Notes under the pieces: generated by a model
What the model saw: only the letters and a program-made list of their open reading frames with translations
The model's database searches: none
Told to the model about the DNA's origin: nothing
Origin: Lachnospiraceae bacterium
Lineage (GTDB): Bacteria; Bacillota; Clostridia; Lachnospirales; Lachnospiraceae
Direction: 5' to 3'
Assembly: GCA_022510705.1 (NCBI GenBank)
Contig: JAFLSX010000005.1
Location: forward strand, 1 to 59,966
DNA: 59,966 nucleotides
Position numbers and translations under genes: made by a program
Shown here: positions 41,952 through 49,407 of the stretch, in pieces
Position numbering within the stretch: position 1 is the stretch's first letter
How the letters are laid out: each line of letters starts with the position of its first letter

Positions 41952-43451
41952 ATGAATGTAATCGAAATAGGCGGACGAAAAATCGGAGCGGGGCATCCCG
42001 CCTACATCATTGCGGAAATGTCGGCAAACCATGCCGGAAGCTTGGAACGCGCCAAGGAAATCATCCGAAAAGCAAAAGAATGCGGTGCAGACTGCATCAA
42101 GATTCAGACCTATACGGCGGATACCATTACCATAGACTGTCATAATTCTTATTTTCAGATTGAGGGCGGCACTTGGGAAGGGGAAAACCTGTACAGTCTG
42201 TATAATAAGGCTTATACGCCGTGGGAGTGGCAGGCGGAGTTAAAAGCGGAAGCGGAACGGGTAGGTATTGATTTTTTTTCCACACCATTTGATTTTTCCG
42301 CGGTGGATTTTCTGGAAGGAATCGGTGTGGGATTTTATAAGATTGCTTCCTATGAATTGAGGGATATTCCCCTTTTACGTTATGTGGCGCGGACGAAAAA
42401 GCCCATGATCATTTCCACGGGTATTGCTGCATGCGAGGAGATTGCGGAGGCAGTGGAAACAATACGGGGAGAGGGTAACGAGCAGATCGCACTGCTGCGT
42501 TGTGCCCTTGCCTATCCCGCAATTGAAGACAGTATGAATCTTGCCACCATGCAGGATATGGGAGCACGTTTTGGAGTACCGGTAGGACTGTCGGACCATT
42601 CTTTGGGAAGTTTGGCTGCGGTCACAGCCGTGGCAATGGGTGGCAGTATTATTGAAAAGCATTTCTGCCTTGGACGGGATATAGAAAATCCGGATTCTTC
42701 TTTTTCCATGGAACCGGCGGAATTTGCGGAAATGGTACGGGATATCAGGCAGGCGGAAAAAGCAAAGGGCATTGTCTATTACGGTGCGACGGAGCAGGAA
42801 AAGGAAAATACCGTATTCCGCAAATCTTTGTTTGTAGTGAAAGATATGAAGCGGGGCGAGATTTTTACCAAGGAAAATGTCCGTGTGATCCGTCCGGGCT
42901 ATGGCTTGCATCCCAGAGAGTACGAACATATACTGGGGAAACGCAGCGAGGAGGATTTGGAACGGGGAACGCCTCTTTCCGCCTCTATGGTAGAGAACTA
43001 TGTGACACTTGTGTCGGCGAAAGAAGAACAGGAAGAGCTGGTGTTTATCTGGGCAAACGAGGAAGAGACCAGAAAACAGTCCTTTTCCACTGAACCGATA
43101 TCCAACGAAACCCATCACGCATGGTATGGTGAGACACTTGCTTCTGATACGCGCAGTCTCTATATCTGCTATTACGGGGAAACGCCGGTGGGACTGCTTC
43201 GATTCGATCTGCTTTCCGATGAGGAAGCGGAGATCAGCTACCAGATTGATGTAAGATTCCGGGGCAGGGGCTATGCGGGCGCTATGCTTTCAGCAGGCGA
43301 AGCGCTTTTGCAAGAGACGGGACCACAGATTAAAAAACTTTCAGCCAGAGTAAAGCCGGGGAATGCGGCATCCTGCAAGCTATTGCAGAAATTGGGCTAT
43401 GAAGAGAAAAAACGGGATGCAAACTGCGTCCTGTATGAAAAAATACTGTAA
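41952..43451 (+). CDS. pseI: pseudaminic acid synthase PseI fused to a C-terminal GNAT (PseH-like) domain
   Basis: 499 residues, against about 340-350 for ordinary PseI. The N-terminal NeuB-type TIM barrel condenses the 6-deoxy-AltdiNAc sugar with PEP: AYIIAEMSANHAGSLERA, DCIKIQTYT, TPFDFSAVDFLE, IGLSDHSLG-type (VGLSDHSLGSLAA) and EKHFCLGR. A SAF domain ends near 345 (RGTPLSASMVENYV). Residues about 360-499 form a GNAT with RFRGRGYAGAMLSAGEALL near 430 and GNAASCKLLQKLGYEE near 470. PseH is the acetyltransferase just upstream in the same pathway, so the fusion probably joins two pathway steps. GGGG is 7 bases before ATG 41952; ATG 41946 would leave one base. Confidence 0.88.
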   Translation: MNVIEIGGRKIGAGHPAYIIAEMSANHAGSLERAKEIIRKAKECGADCIKIQTYTADTITIDCHNSYFQIEGGTWEGENLYSLYNKAYTPWEWQAELKAEAERVGIDFFSTPFDFSAVDFLEGIGVGFYKIASYELRDIPLLRYVARTKKPMIISTGIAACEEIAEAVETIRGEGNEQIALLRCALAYPAIEDSMNLATMQDMGARFGVPVGLSDHSLGSLAAVTAVAMGGSIIEKHFCLGRDIENPDSSFSMEPAEFAEMVRDIRQAEKAKGIVYYGATEQEKENTVFRKSLFVVKDMKRGEIFTKENVRVIRPGYGLHPREYEHILGKRSEEDLERGTPLSASMVENYVTLVSAKEEQEELVFIWANEEETRKQSFSTEPISNETHHAWYGETLASDTRSLYICYYGETPVGLLRFDLLSDEEAEISYQIDVRFRGRGYAGAMLSAGEALLQETGPQIKKLSARVKPGNAASCKLLQKLGYEEKKRDANCVLYEKIL

Positions 43452-43486
43452 ATACGATAGAAGAAACGACGAATAGGAGGGAACGT

Positions 43487-44539
43487 ATGATTTGGATACG
43501 GGCGGATGCCAACAGAGAAATAGGAGCAGGGCATGTTATGCGCTGTCTTTCCATAGCGGATGCACTGCGGGATAAGGGAGAGGAGGTGCTCTTTCTTGTA
43601 GCGGATGAAACGGCAGAAAAACTGCTGGCGGAACGTGGGCAGGCATATCGGGTACTGCATTCTGATTATCGTAAATTGGAGCAGGAACTGCCGGGGCTGC
43701 TTTCTTTGCTGCGGGAAGAAAAACCCGGACTACTCTTAATTGACAGCTATTTTGTAACGAAGGAGTATCTCAGACAGGTAGGAGAATTAGTGAAAACGGC
43801 CTATTTGGATGACTATGGTACGCTTCCTTATCCGGTGGATATACTGATCAATTATAATATTTACGGGGATCAGATTGATTATAAGGGAATGTTTTCGGAT
43901 AGCACATCTACCGCCGGTATGAGACTGCTTCTCGGTTCCTCCTACGCGCCGCTCAGACCGGAATTTTCTCAAGCGACGTATGTGATAAAGGATCAGGTGG
44001 AAAAGGTGTTGGTCACCATGGGCGGAAGTGACCGGTATAATTTGACGGGACAGTTTTTACGTCAGGTTTTTCAGGATAAAGAAGCCTGCGGACTGCATTA
44101 CCATGTGGTCAGCGGCGCTTTTAATCCTTACCTTTCCTATCTGACAGAGATGTCAGATAGGTACAAAAACATTCATTTACATCAGAATGTGCGAAATATG
44201 GCGGAATTAATGTGTGATTGCGACTTGGCCGTAACGGCCGCCGGTTCAACAGTATATGAACTCTGTGCTGTAGGGATCCCCATCCTATGCTTTTCCTTTG
44301 CGGAAAATCAAAGACGGATTGCAGAAGCTTTTCAGAAAAAATCAATTGCAGGTTTTAGCTGTGATTACAAGAAGGAGGGACAGGCAATGTTTTCCAAATT
44401 GCTGCCCAGACTGAAAGAACTTGCAGAAAATCCGGCGCTTCGACAGGACCTCAGCAGAAGAGGCAGAGAGTTGGTGGACGGACATGGTGCAGAGCGGCTG
44501 GCGGAGCAGCTTTTACGTGGAGAGCATTTGGAACAATAG
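43487..44539 (+). CDS. pseG: UDP-2,4-diacetamido-2,4,6-trideoxy-altropyranose hydrolase PseG
   Basis: 350-residue GT-B-fold hydrolase that removes UDP to release 2,4-diacetamido-2,4,6-trideoxy-L-altrose for PseI. IRADANREIGAGHVMRCLSIADAL holds the catalytic His of the family near residue 17; LIDSYFV, VLVTMGGSDRYNLTGQ near 180 and TAAGSTVYELCAVGIPILCFS near 245 follow the PseG pattern. Unlike some Gram-positive and Gram-negative homologues it carries no GNAT domain, which is on PseI here. TAGGAGGG precedes ATG 43487. Confidence 0.93.
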   Translation: MIWIRADANREIGAGHVMRCLSIADALRDKGEEVLFLVADETAEKLLAERGQAYRVLHSDYRKLEQELPGLLSLLREEKPGLLLIDSYFVTKEYLRQVGELVKTAYLDDYGTLPYPVDILINYNIYGDQIDYKGMFSDSTSTAGMRLLLGSSYAPLRPEFSQATYVIKDQVEKVLVTMGGSDRYNLTGQFLRQVFQDKEACGLHYHVVSGAFNPYLSYLTEMSDRYKNIHLHQNVRNMAELMCDCDLAVTAAGSTVYELCAVGIPILCFSFAENQRRIAEAFQKKSIAGFSCDYKKEGQAMFSKLLPRLKELAENPALRQDLSRRGRELVDGHGAERLAEQLLRGEHLEQ

Positions 44540-44559
44540 TGGATGATTTTTAGGCCCTG

Positions 44560-44568
44560 TGATATAAT
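44560..44568 (+). promoter_or_regulatory. possible extended -10 promoter of pseC
   Basis: TGA TATAAT (44560-44568), a perfect -10 with TG extension, lies 22 bases before the pseC start. The -35 position reads TGGATG at a 17-base spacing, a weak match. Confidence 0.45.
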
Positions 44569-44590
44569 GAGCGTTAGTGAGGAAATTAAC

Positions 44591-45784
44591 ATGGAAAAAC
44601 TGGCAATTCACGGCGGAAAGCCGGTGAGAAGTACTAAATTATATTACGGACATCAGTATATTGACGATGCGGATGTGGCGGCGGTAACTGAGGTATTAAA
44701 AAGTGATTACCTCACCTGCGGTCCGAAGATCACGGAACTGGAAAGCAGACTTTGTAAACTGACCGGAGCCAAATATGCGGTAGTGGTCAGCAACGGGACT
44801 GCGGCGCTGCATATCGCCTGTCAGGCAGCAGGGGTACAGGAAGGGGACGAGGTCATTACCACGCCAATCACTTTTGCCGCATCGGCAAACTGTGCTCTCT
44901 ATTGCGGCGCAAAGCCGGTATTTGCGGATATTAATGACCGCACCTACAATATCGACCCCAAAAGCGTGGAAGAACATTTCACAGAGCGGACGAAGGCCGT
45001 AGTTGCCGTGGATTTTACGGGACAGGCAGTAGAGCTTGCACCGCTGCTTAAGCTTTGTAAGGAAAAAGGCGCTGTACTCATCGAGGATGCGGCCCACTCC
45101 ATCGGAACTGCTTATAACGGACAGATGGTGGGTTCTGTTGCGGACATGACTACCTTCAGCTTTCATCCGGTGAAGACCGTTACCGGCGGTGAAGGCGGCG
45201 CGGTCCTCACAAACAATGAGTATTATTATAAAAAGCTGGTGCTCTATCGGGCACATGGCATTACCAGAGAGCCTTCCCTGCTTGAGAAGCCCTGCGAAGG
45301 CGGCTGGTATTATGAACAGATCGCACTCGGCATGAACTATCGGATGACGGATATTCAGGCGGCGCTGATACTTAGTCAGCTGGACAAGCTGACTCTGTTC
45401 CGTGAACGCAGAAAAGCAATCGTTGCCCGGTATGATGAGGCTTTCAGGACCATGCCGGAACTTATGGTACAGGAAGAAATTCCGGAATCGGATACTACTA
45501 GGCATCTGTATATTCTCCGTATCCGGCCGGAAAAGCTTAACATTAACAGAAAGCAGTTTTTTGATGCCATGGCGGCGGAAAATATCTGCTGCAATGTGCA
45601 TTATATCCCGGTGTATTATCATCCCTACTATGAAAAGCTGGGCTATCAAAAGGGACTTTGCCCCAAGGCGGAAAAGCTGTATGAGGAAATCCTGAGTCTG
45701 CCTTTATACTATGGTTTGACGGATCAGGATGTGGAAGATGTCATCACGGCAGTAAAAAAAATAGTGAAAAACTATAGAAAATAA
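44591..45784 (+). CDS. pseC: UDP-4-keto-6-deoxy-AltNAc aminotransferase PseC
   Basis: 397-residue PLP enzyme of the DegT family. The start LAIHGGKPVRSTKLYYGHQYIDDADVAAV-type sequence, TPITFAASANCALYCGAKPVFADI, EDAAHSIG and the PLP lysine in FSFHPVKTVTGGEGGA identify PseC rather than WecE or PglE. It makes UDP-4-amino-4,6-dideoxy-AltNAc, then acetylated by PseH. GAGGA (44579-44583) is 7 bases before ATG 44591; an in-frame ATG at 44543 lies upstream of the promoter-like element and lacks a binding site. It is the last pse gene in the set; PseB, which would make its substrate, is not seen next to it. Confidence 0.93.
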   Translation: MEKLAIHGGKPVRSTKLYYGHQYIDDADVAAVTEVLKSDYLTCGPKITELESRLCKLTGAKYAVVVSNGTAALHIACQAAGVQEGDEVITTPITFAASANCALYCGAKPVFADINDRTYNIDPKSVEEHFTERTKAVVAVDFTGQAVELAPLLKLCKEKGAVLIEDAAHSIGTAYNGQMVGSVADMTTFSFHPVKTVTGGEGGAVLTNNEYYYKKLVLYRAHGITREPSLLEKPCEGGWYYEQIALGMNYRMTDIQAALILSQLDKLTLFRERRKAIVARYDEAFRTMPELMVQEEIPESDTTRHLYILRIRPEKLNINRKQFFDAMAAENICCNVHYIPVYYHPYYEKLGYQKGLCPKAEKLYEEILSLPLYYGLTDQDVEDVITAVKKIVKNYRK

Positions 45785-45804
45785 CAGAACCGGAAGAATA
45801 AAAC

Positions 45805-47574
45805 ATGAGCGTAACAGAGAAACTGAAACAAAACGAAAATAAAATATGGGCATTGGGCTTTTCCCTTTTATTCTGTCTCTTGTTAAGCATTCGCTTTGAT
45901 TTTTATTACGACTTAAATGACGACGTGCTGATGAAAGATATTTTGGCGGGTGTATATACCGGTCAGCCGGAAAGTCGGAATATTCAGATGCTCTTTCCCA
46001 TCAGCTGGTTTATCAGCTGTCTTTATCGTCTGGTCGGTACACTGCCCTGGTATGGCTTTTTTTTATGCGGCTGTCAGTTGTTGTGCATCTATCTGCTGAC
46101 GGAGAGACTGCTTGGGTTTTTTGCCAAAAGACGGAACAAGGCGGTTGTACTCTGTCTGGAGGCATTACTGCTGTTGACGCTGCTTTTGCGGGAGCTGATT
46201 TTTGTGCAGTATACGGTCACTTGTGCCATGCTTGCGGTGGCGGCGGCCTTTTTGTTTCTAACCTCGGATTCTTCGGGAACGGTGGTAGTATTTCTGCGCC
46301 GCAATCTTCCGAGCGTGTTGCTGGTCGCATTGGCCTATTTGATTCGCTCGGAAATGCTGCTCTTGCTGCTGCCCCTAATCTGCGTGACCGGACTTTGCAG
46401 ATGGATGGCGGAACAAACTTTTTGGACCAAGGAGAATGCAAAAAAATATTTTTTGCTGTTCGGTATACTGCTGTTGGGAATTGTGCTGGGACAGGCGGTG
46501 CATATGCTGGGCTATAGGAGCGCACAGTGGCAGGAGTTTACAGCCCTTTTTGACAATCGGACGGAGTTGTATGACTTCCAGACCATACCGCCCTATGAAG
46601 GAAACGAGGCCTTCTACGAAAGCGTCGGACTGACGCAAAACCGGCAGACACTTTTAAGAAATTATAATTTTGGTATGGATGAGGAAATAGATGCACAATT
46701 GTTAGGTGCAGTTGCGGACTATGCCGGAGAGTTAAAAAAGGAGCAGACCGGCTTCCGGGATACCTTTAAACAAGCCTTTCTCAATTACCGTTACAGGACT
46801 TTCCATGAAATGGACTATCCTTGGAATCTGCTCGTGCTTGGAATGTACTTGCTGGTGCTTGTTGCCGCTCTGTGGAACCGGCATTTTCGTTATGTTTTGG
46901 AACTTTTTCTTTTAGGCATGGTACGGACGGGACTTTGGATGTTTATTTTATACCGCGGACGGGATCCGGAACGTATCACCCATTCTCTGTATTTGATGGA
47001 ATTTGTGATTTTAATGGGCATGCTCCTATGGGAGAGCAGAAAGGAAAACAGACTGCCCCTTCCTGCAAAGATGGGAGTAATGGTGCTCCTTACGATTTTT
47101 GGGCTTTTTGGAATAGGGAGCAGTGTGGAAAAGACGCGGACGGAATATCTTAGGCGAGAAGATGTAAACAGAGAACTGCAGGTGCTAAAAGCCTATGTAA
47201 AACAGTATCCGGAGAACTTTTATTTCCTGGATGTATATTCTACCGTGGCTTATTCGGAAAAAATGTTTGTCGATGTAGATAACAGCCTTGTCAATTGTGA
47301 TATCATGGGCGGATGGGCATCCAAGAGTCCGCTGATGTATAAAAAATATGCACAATTTTCTATAGAGACGATGGAAGAGGCCCTGCTCATGAAGGATACG
47401 GTTTATGTGATCGTACGCAATCCCCAGTCGAGCTGGGTGCCCGTGATTGAAGACTGGATGCCGGCGTATTATGGAGAAAAAGGAATTTTAGTTACCTTGC
47501 AAAGGGTGGACAGCATTTGTGTGGAAGAGAAAGAAGTATTTTATGTATATGCTGTGGAGGAAAACGATAAATAA
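45805..47574 (+). CDS. GT-C-like multi-pass membrane protein
   Basis: 589 residues, about 11 helices and a soluble C-terminal part from about residue 450. YYDLNDDVLMKDILAG near residues 34-49 follows the first helix and gives the acidic motif of GT-C type; TGQPESRNIQMLFPISW comes next. CCGGAAG precedes ATG 45805, 20 bases after pseC, so it is probably expressed with the pse genes. A role in moving a lipid-linked sugar onto the outer polymer is plausible. Function not recognised. Confidence 0.6.
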   Translation: MSVTEKLKQNENKIWALGFSLLFCLLLSIRFDFYYDLNDDVLMKDILAGVYTGQPESRNIQMLFPISWFISCLYRLVGTLPWYGFFLCGCQLLCIYLLTERLLGFFAKRRNKAVVLCLEALLLLTLLLRELIFVQYTVTCAMLAVAAAFLFLTSDSSGTVVVFLRRNLPSVLLVALAYLIRSEMLLLLLPLICVTGLCRWMAEQTFWTKENAKKYFLLFGILLLGIVLGQAVHMLGYRSAQWQEFTALFDNRTELYDFQTIPPYEGNEAFYESVGLTQNRQTLLRNYNFGMDEEIDAQLLGAVADYAGELKKEQTGFRDTFKQAFLNYRYRTFHEMDYPWNLLVLGMYLLVLVAALWNRHFRYVLELFLLGMVRTGLWMFILYRGRDPERITHSLYLMEFVILMGMLLWESRKENRLPLPAKMGVMVLLTIFGLFGIGSSVEKTRTEYLRREDVNRELQVLKAYVKQYPENFYFLDVYSTVAYSEKMFVDVDNSLVNCDIMGGWASKSPLMYKKYAQFSIETMEEALLMKDTVYVIVRNPQSSWVPVIEDWMPAYYGEKGILVTLQRVDSICVEEKEVFYVYAVEENDK

Positions 47575-47579
47575 AAATA

Positions 47580-47607
47580 TTGGATTCTTTAACACATATA
47601 TTATGAT
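47580..47607 (+). promoter_or_regulatory. predicted promoter of the AT-rich GT-C-like gene
   Basis: TTGGAT (47580-47585), 16-base spacer, TATGAT (47602-47607). GGAGGG (47613-47618) and ATG 47630 follow. The AT-rich background lowers the weight of the match. Confidence 0.45.
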
Positions 47608-47629
47608 AATTTGGAGGGTTATATAAAAG

Positions 47630-49231
47630 ATGAAAGACAAGACCGTTAAAATCTTAGATTATTTTTTTGGAATTTTGTTAATTGGACAAATTGGCGCAAT
47701 AATTTTTTTCAATTTATCGGATATACGGTATTCTTTGGATCATGATGCAGCAAATGCGATCTATTATTTCAGAGAAATGCTAAAAAATAGAACCATAATG
47801 CTATCTGATTGGAATCCTACTACTACTTTGGTAATTGATACTTGCTTTATGTTTGCTGCTCCTATATTTTGGGTGGTAAGAGACATTTTCTTGGCAATTG
47901 GAATTGCAAACATCCTTATGGTAGGCTTATATATTTTTGTGATTTCAAGGATTTTAATTCATGCGAATGTAAAAAGGGTTTATATTTGGTTTACTTTATG
48001 TTTAGTTATCACCCCATATTCTTTTGGGATGCTGGATTACTTTAATATGTTGTTTTTTGGCATTACTACTTATTCAGTAAAGACGATAGTACCATTGTTG
48101 TTTCTGCTGTTGATGCAACTTTTGGGTAAGAAAACATTTATAAAAAGGACGGAAAAACTAGAGTTTTGGACTGTATTGATCATTTATACAGTATTATTAT
48201 TTATTACCACATTTTCTTCAGGATTTTACGCTTCGCTCTGTGGAATTCTTCCTATCATTGCTTGTATGATTTTAGATATATGGGCAGATGGTGAAAAAAC
48301 AAAAAAATATAATAAAGGACATCTTGGATTGATTGCCGGAAGTTTTATTATTTTCTTGTTTGGATACATACTTCACAGAAATATTTTTCCCATGGGAACC
48401 AGGACAAATTTACTACTTACAAAAATTGAAGATTATGCGACTGGTTTCCGGGCATGTATAGCAGGACTTTTTCAGTTATTTGGGGCAGTTACCTCTGAGG
48501 ATATAAAAGCAATGTCTCCAAGGGGGATTGTATATGGTCTAAAACTGGGTTTGGTTATCTTACTTTTAAGTACGTTTATATATAATATAAAATCAATATT
48601 TTCAAAAACTGATAGTTTGAATTTAAAAAAGTTTTTATCTATACTGTTTTTATTTAATTTTATACTCTTGTTAGCGGCAGATAGTAGATATTCGTCGAGC
48701 AATACATGGATGGAATACCGTTATTATATTGTTGGTATAGTGCCATTGATATTACTTTTAGGTATTCAATTTTCGGAGTGGGAAGCGAAGTGGAATTTTT
48801 TCCAGCAAATAACACTAAAGATTTGTGCCTTTTTGGTATTGACCATTCTTTTGATTGGAAATAACAAAAATGTTGTAGATAGATGGGATAGGACAACATA
48901 TGCAGTAGAGTTATGTGATTATTTTAATACCTTAGATATAGAATCCGTATTTTTTATAGATGATCGAGATACATCCTATATATGTAAAGGAATTGATGAA
49001 AATCATAAATATGGGGCTTTTATGTCAGAGACCCAATCATTAGATCTGAGTATGTGTAGCTATAATCAATCTGCAAGTGGTTCTTTTTATGGAAACAGGA
49101 ATGTGTTGGCGGTTATAGTTGGGAATGAACTGGCGGATTTGATTCCGGCAGAGATAGCTGTTAATTATGAATATATCGGAACCGTACGCTGGTTCAATAT
49201 TTATTTTAGTGATGAGGTGTATTTTCCTTAA
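47630..49231 (+). CDS. AT-rich GT-C-like membrane protein, probable recent acquisition
   Basis: 533 residues with about 11 helices and a soluble tail from about residue 425. RYSLDHDAANAIYYF near residues 35-49 follows the first helix as the acidic loop motif, and EYRYYIVGIVPLILLLGIQF lies near 360. Base composition is clearly lower in GC than its neighbours: 9 of 60 bases are G or C at 48601-48660, against 27 of 60 at 47041-47100 in the preceding gene; codons ending in A or T dominate. GGAGGG is 11 bases before ATG 47630. The gene has promoters on both sides and looks like a separately acquired cassette. Function not recognised beyond the GT-C-like layout. Confidence 0.6.
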   Translation: MKDKTVKILDYFFGILLIGQIGAIIFFNLSDIRYSLDHDAANAIYYFREMLKNRTIMLSDWNPTTTLVIDTCFMFAAPIFWVVRDIFLAIGIANILMVGLYIFVISRILIHANVKRVYIWFTLCLVITPYSFGMLDYFNMLFFGITTYSVKTIVPLLFLLLMQLLGKKTFIKRTEKLEFWTVLIIYTVLLFITTFSSGFYASLCGILPIIACMILDIWADGEKTKKYNKGHLGLIAGSFIIFLFGYILHRNIFPMGTRTNLLLTKIEDYATGFRACIAGLFQLFGAVTSEDIKAMSPRGIVYGLKLGLVILLLSTFIYNIKSIFSKTDSLNLKKFLSILFLFNFILLLAADSRYSSSNTWMEYRYYIVGIVPLILLLGIQFSEWEAKWNFFQQITLKICAFLVLTILLIGNNKNVVDRWDRTTYAVELCDYFNTLDIESVFFIDDRDTSYICKGIDENHKYGAFMSETQSLDLSMCSYNQSASGSFYGNRNVLAVIVGNELADLIPAEIAVNYEYIGTVRWFNIYFSDEVYFP

Positions 49232-49325
49232 ACTTTGTATAATGAATAGAAATGCGTGATTTAAAAGAGAAGATATAACTTAGTTTTCTGCTCAAACACG
49301 TTTTTTCAAGGAGAAGGTGCATCGG

Positions 49326-49354
49326 TTGAAAGCAATAGCGGATTATGCTATAAT
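49326..49354 (+). promoter_or_regulatory. strong predicted sigma-A promoter of the FkbH/ACP/MBOAT operon
   Basis: TTGAAA (49326-49331), 17-base spacer and a perfect TATAAT (49349-49354) with a TGC extension. Transcription would start near 49361, about 47 bases before ATG 49408. Confidence 0.75.
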
Positions 49355-49367
49355 AAAAAACGTATAT

Positions 49368-49380
49368 GGAATATAATTCC
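49368..49380 (+). promoter_or_regulatory. short palindrome downstream of the promoter, possible operator
   Basis: GGAAT-ATA-ATTCC is a perfect 5-base inverted repeat starting a few bases after the predicted transcription start, a position where a repressor could act. It is short and AT-rich, so chance is possible. Confidence 0.25.
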
Positions 49381-49407
49381 AGGAAATATATGCCATAGGA
49401 GCGGATC

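Noticed and set aside
40183..44539. Sialic or legionaminic acid pathway instead of pseudaminic acid
   Set aside because: PseF, PseG and PseC features are specific, and no NeuC/LegG-type epimerase-hydrolase is present.
44696..45649. 317-codon minus-strand frame across pseC
   Set aside because: Antisense to a well supported PLP enzyme; no start signal or family features.
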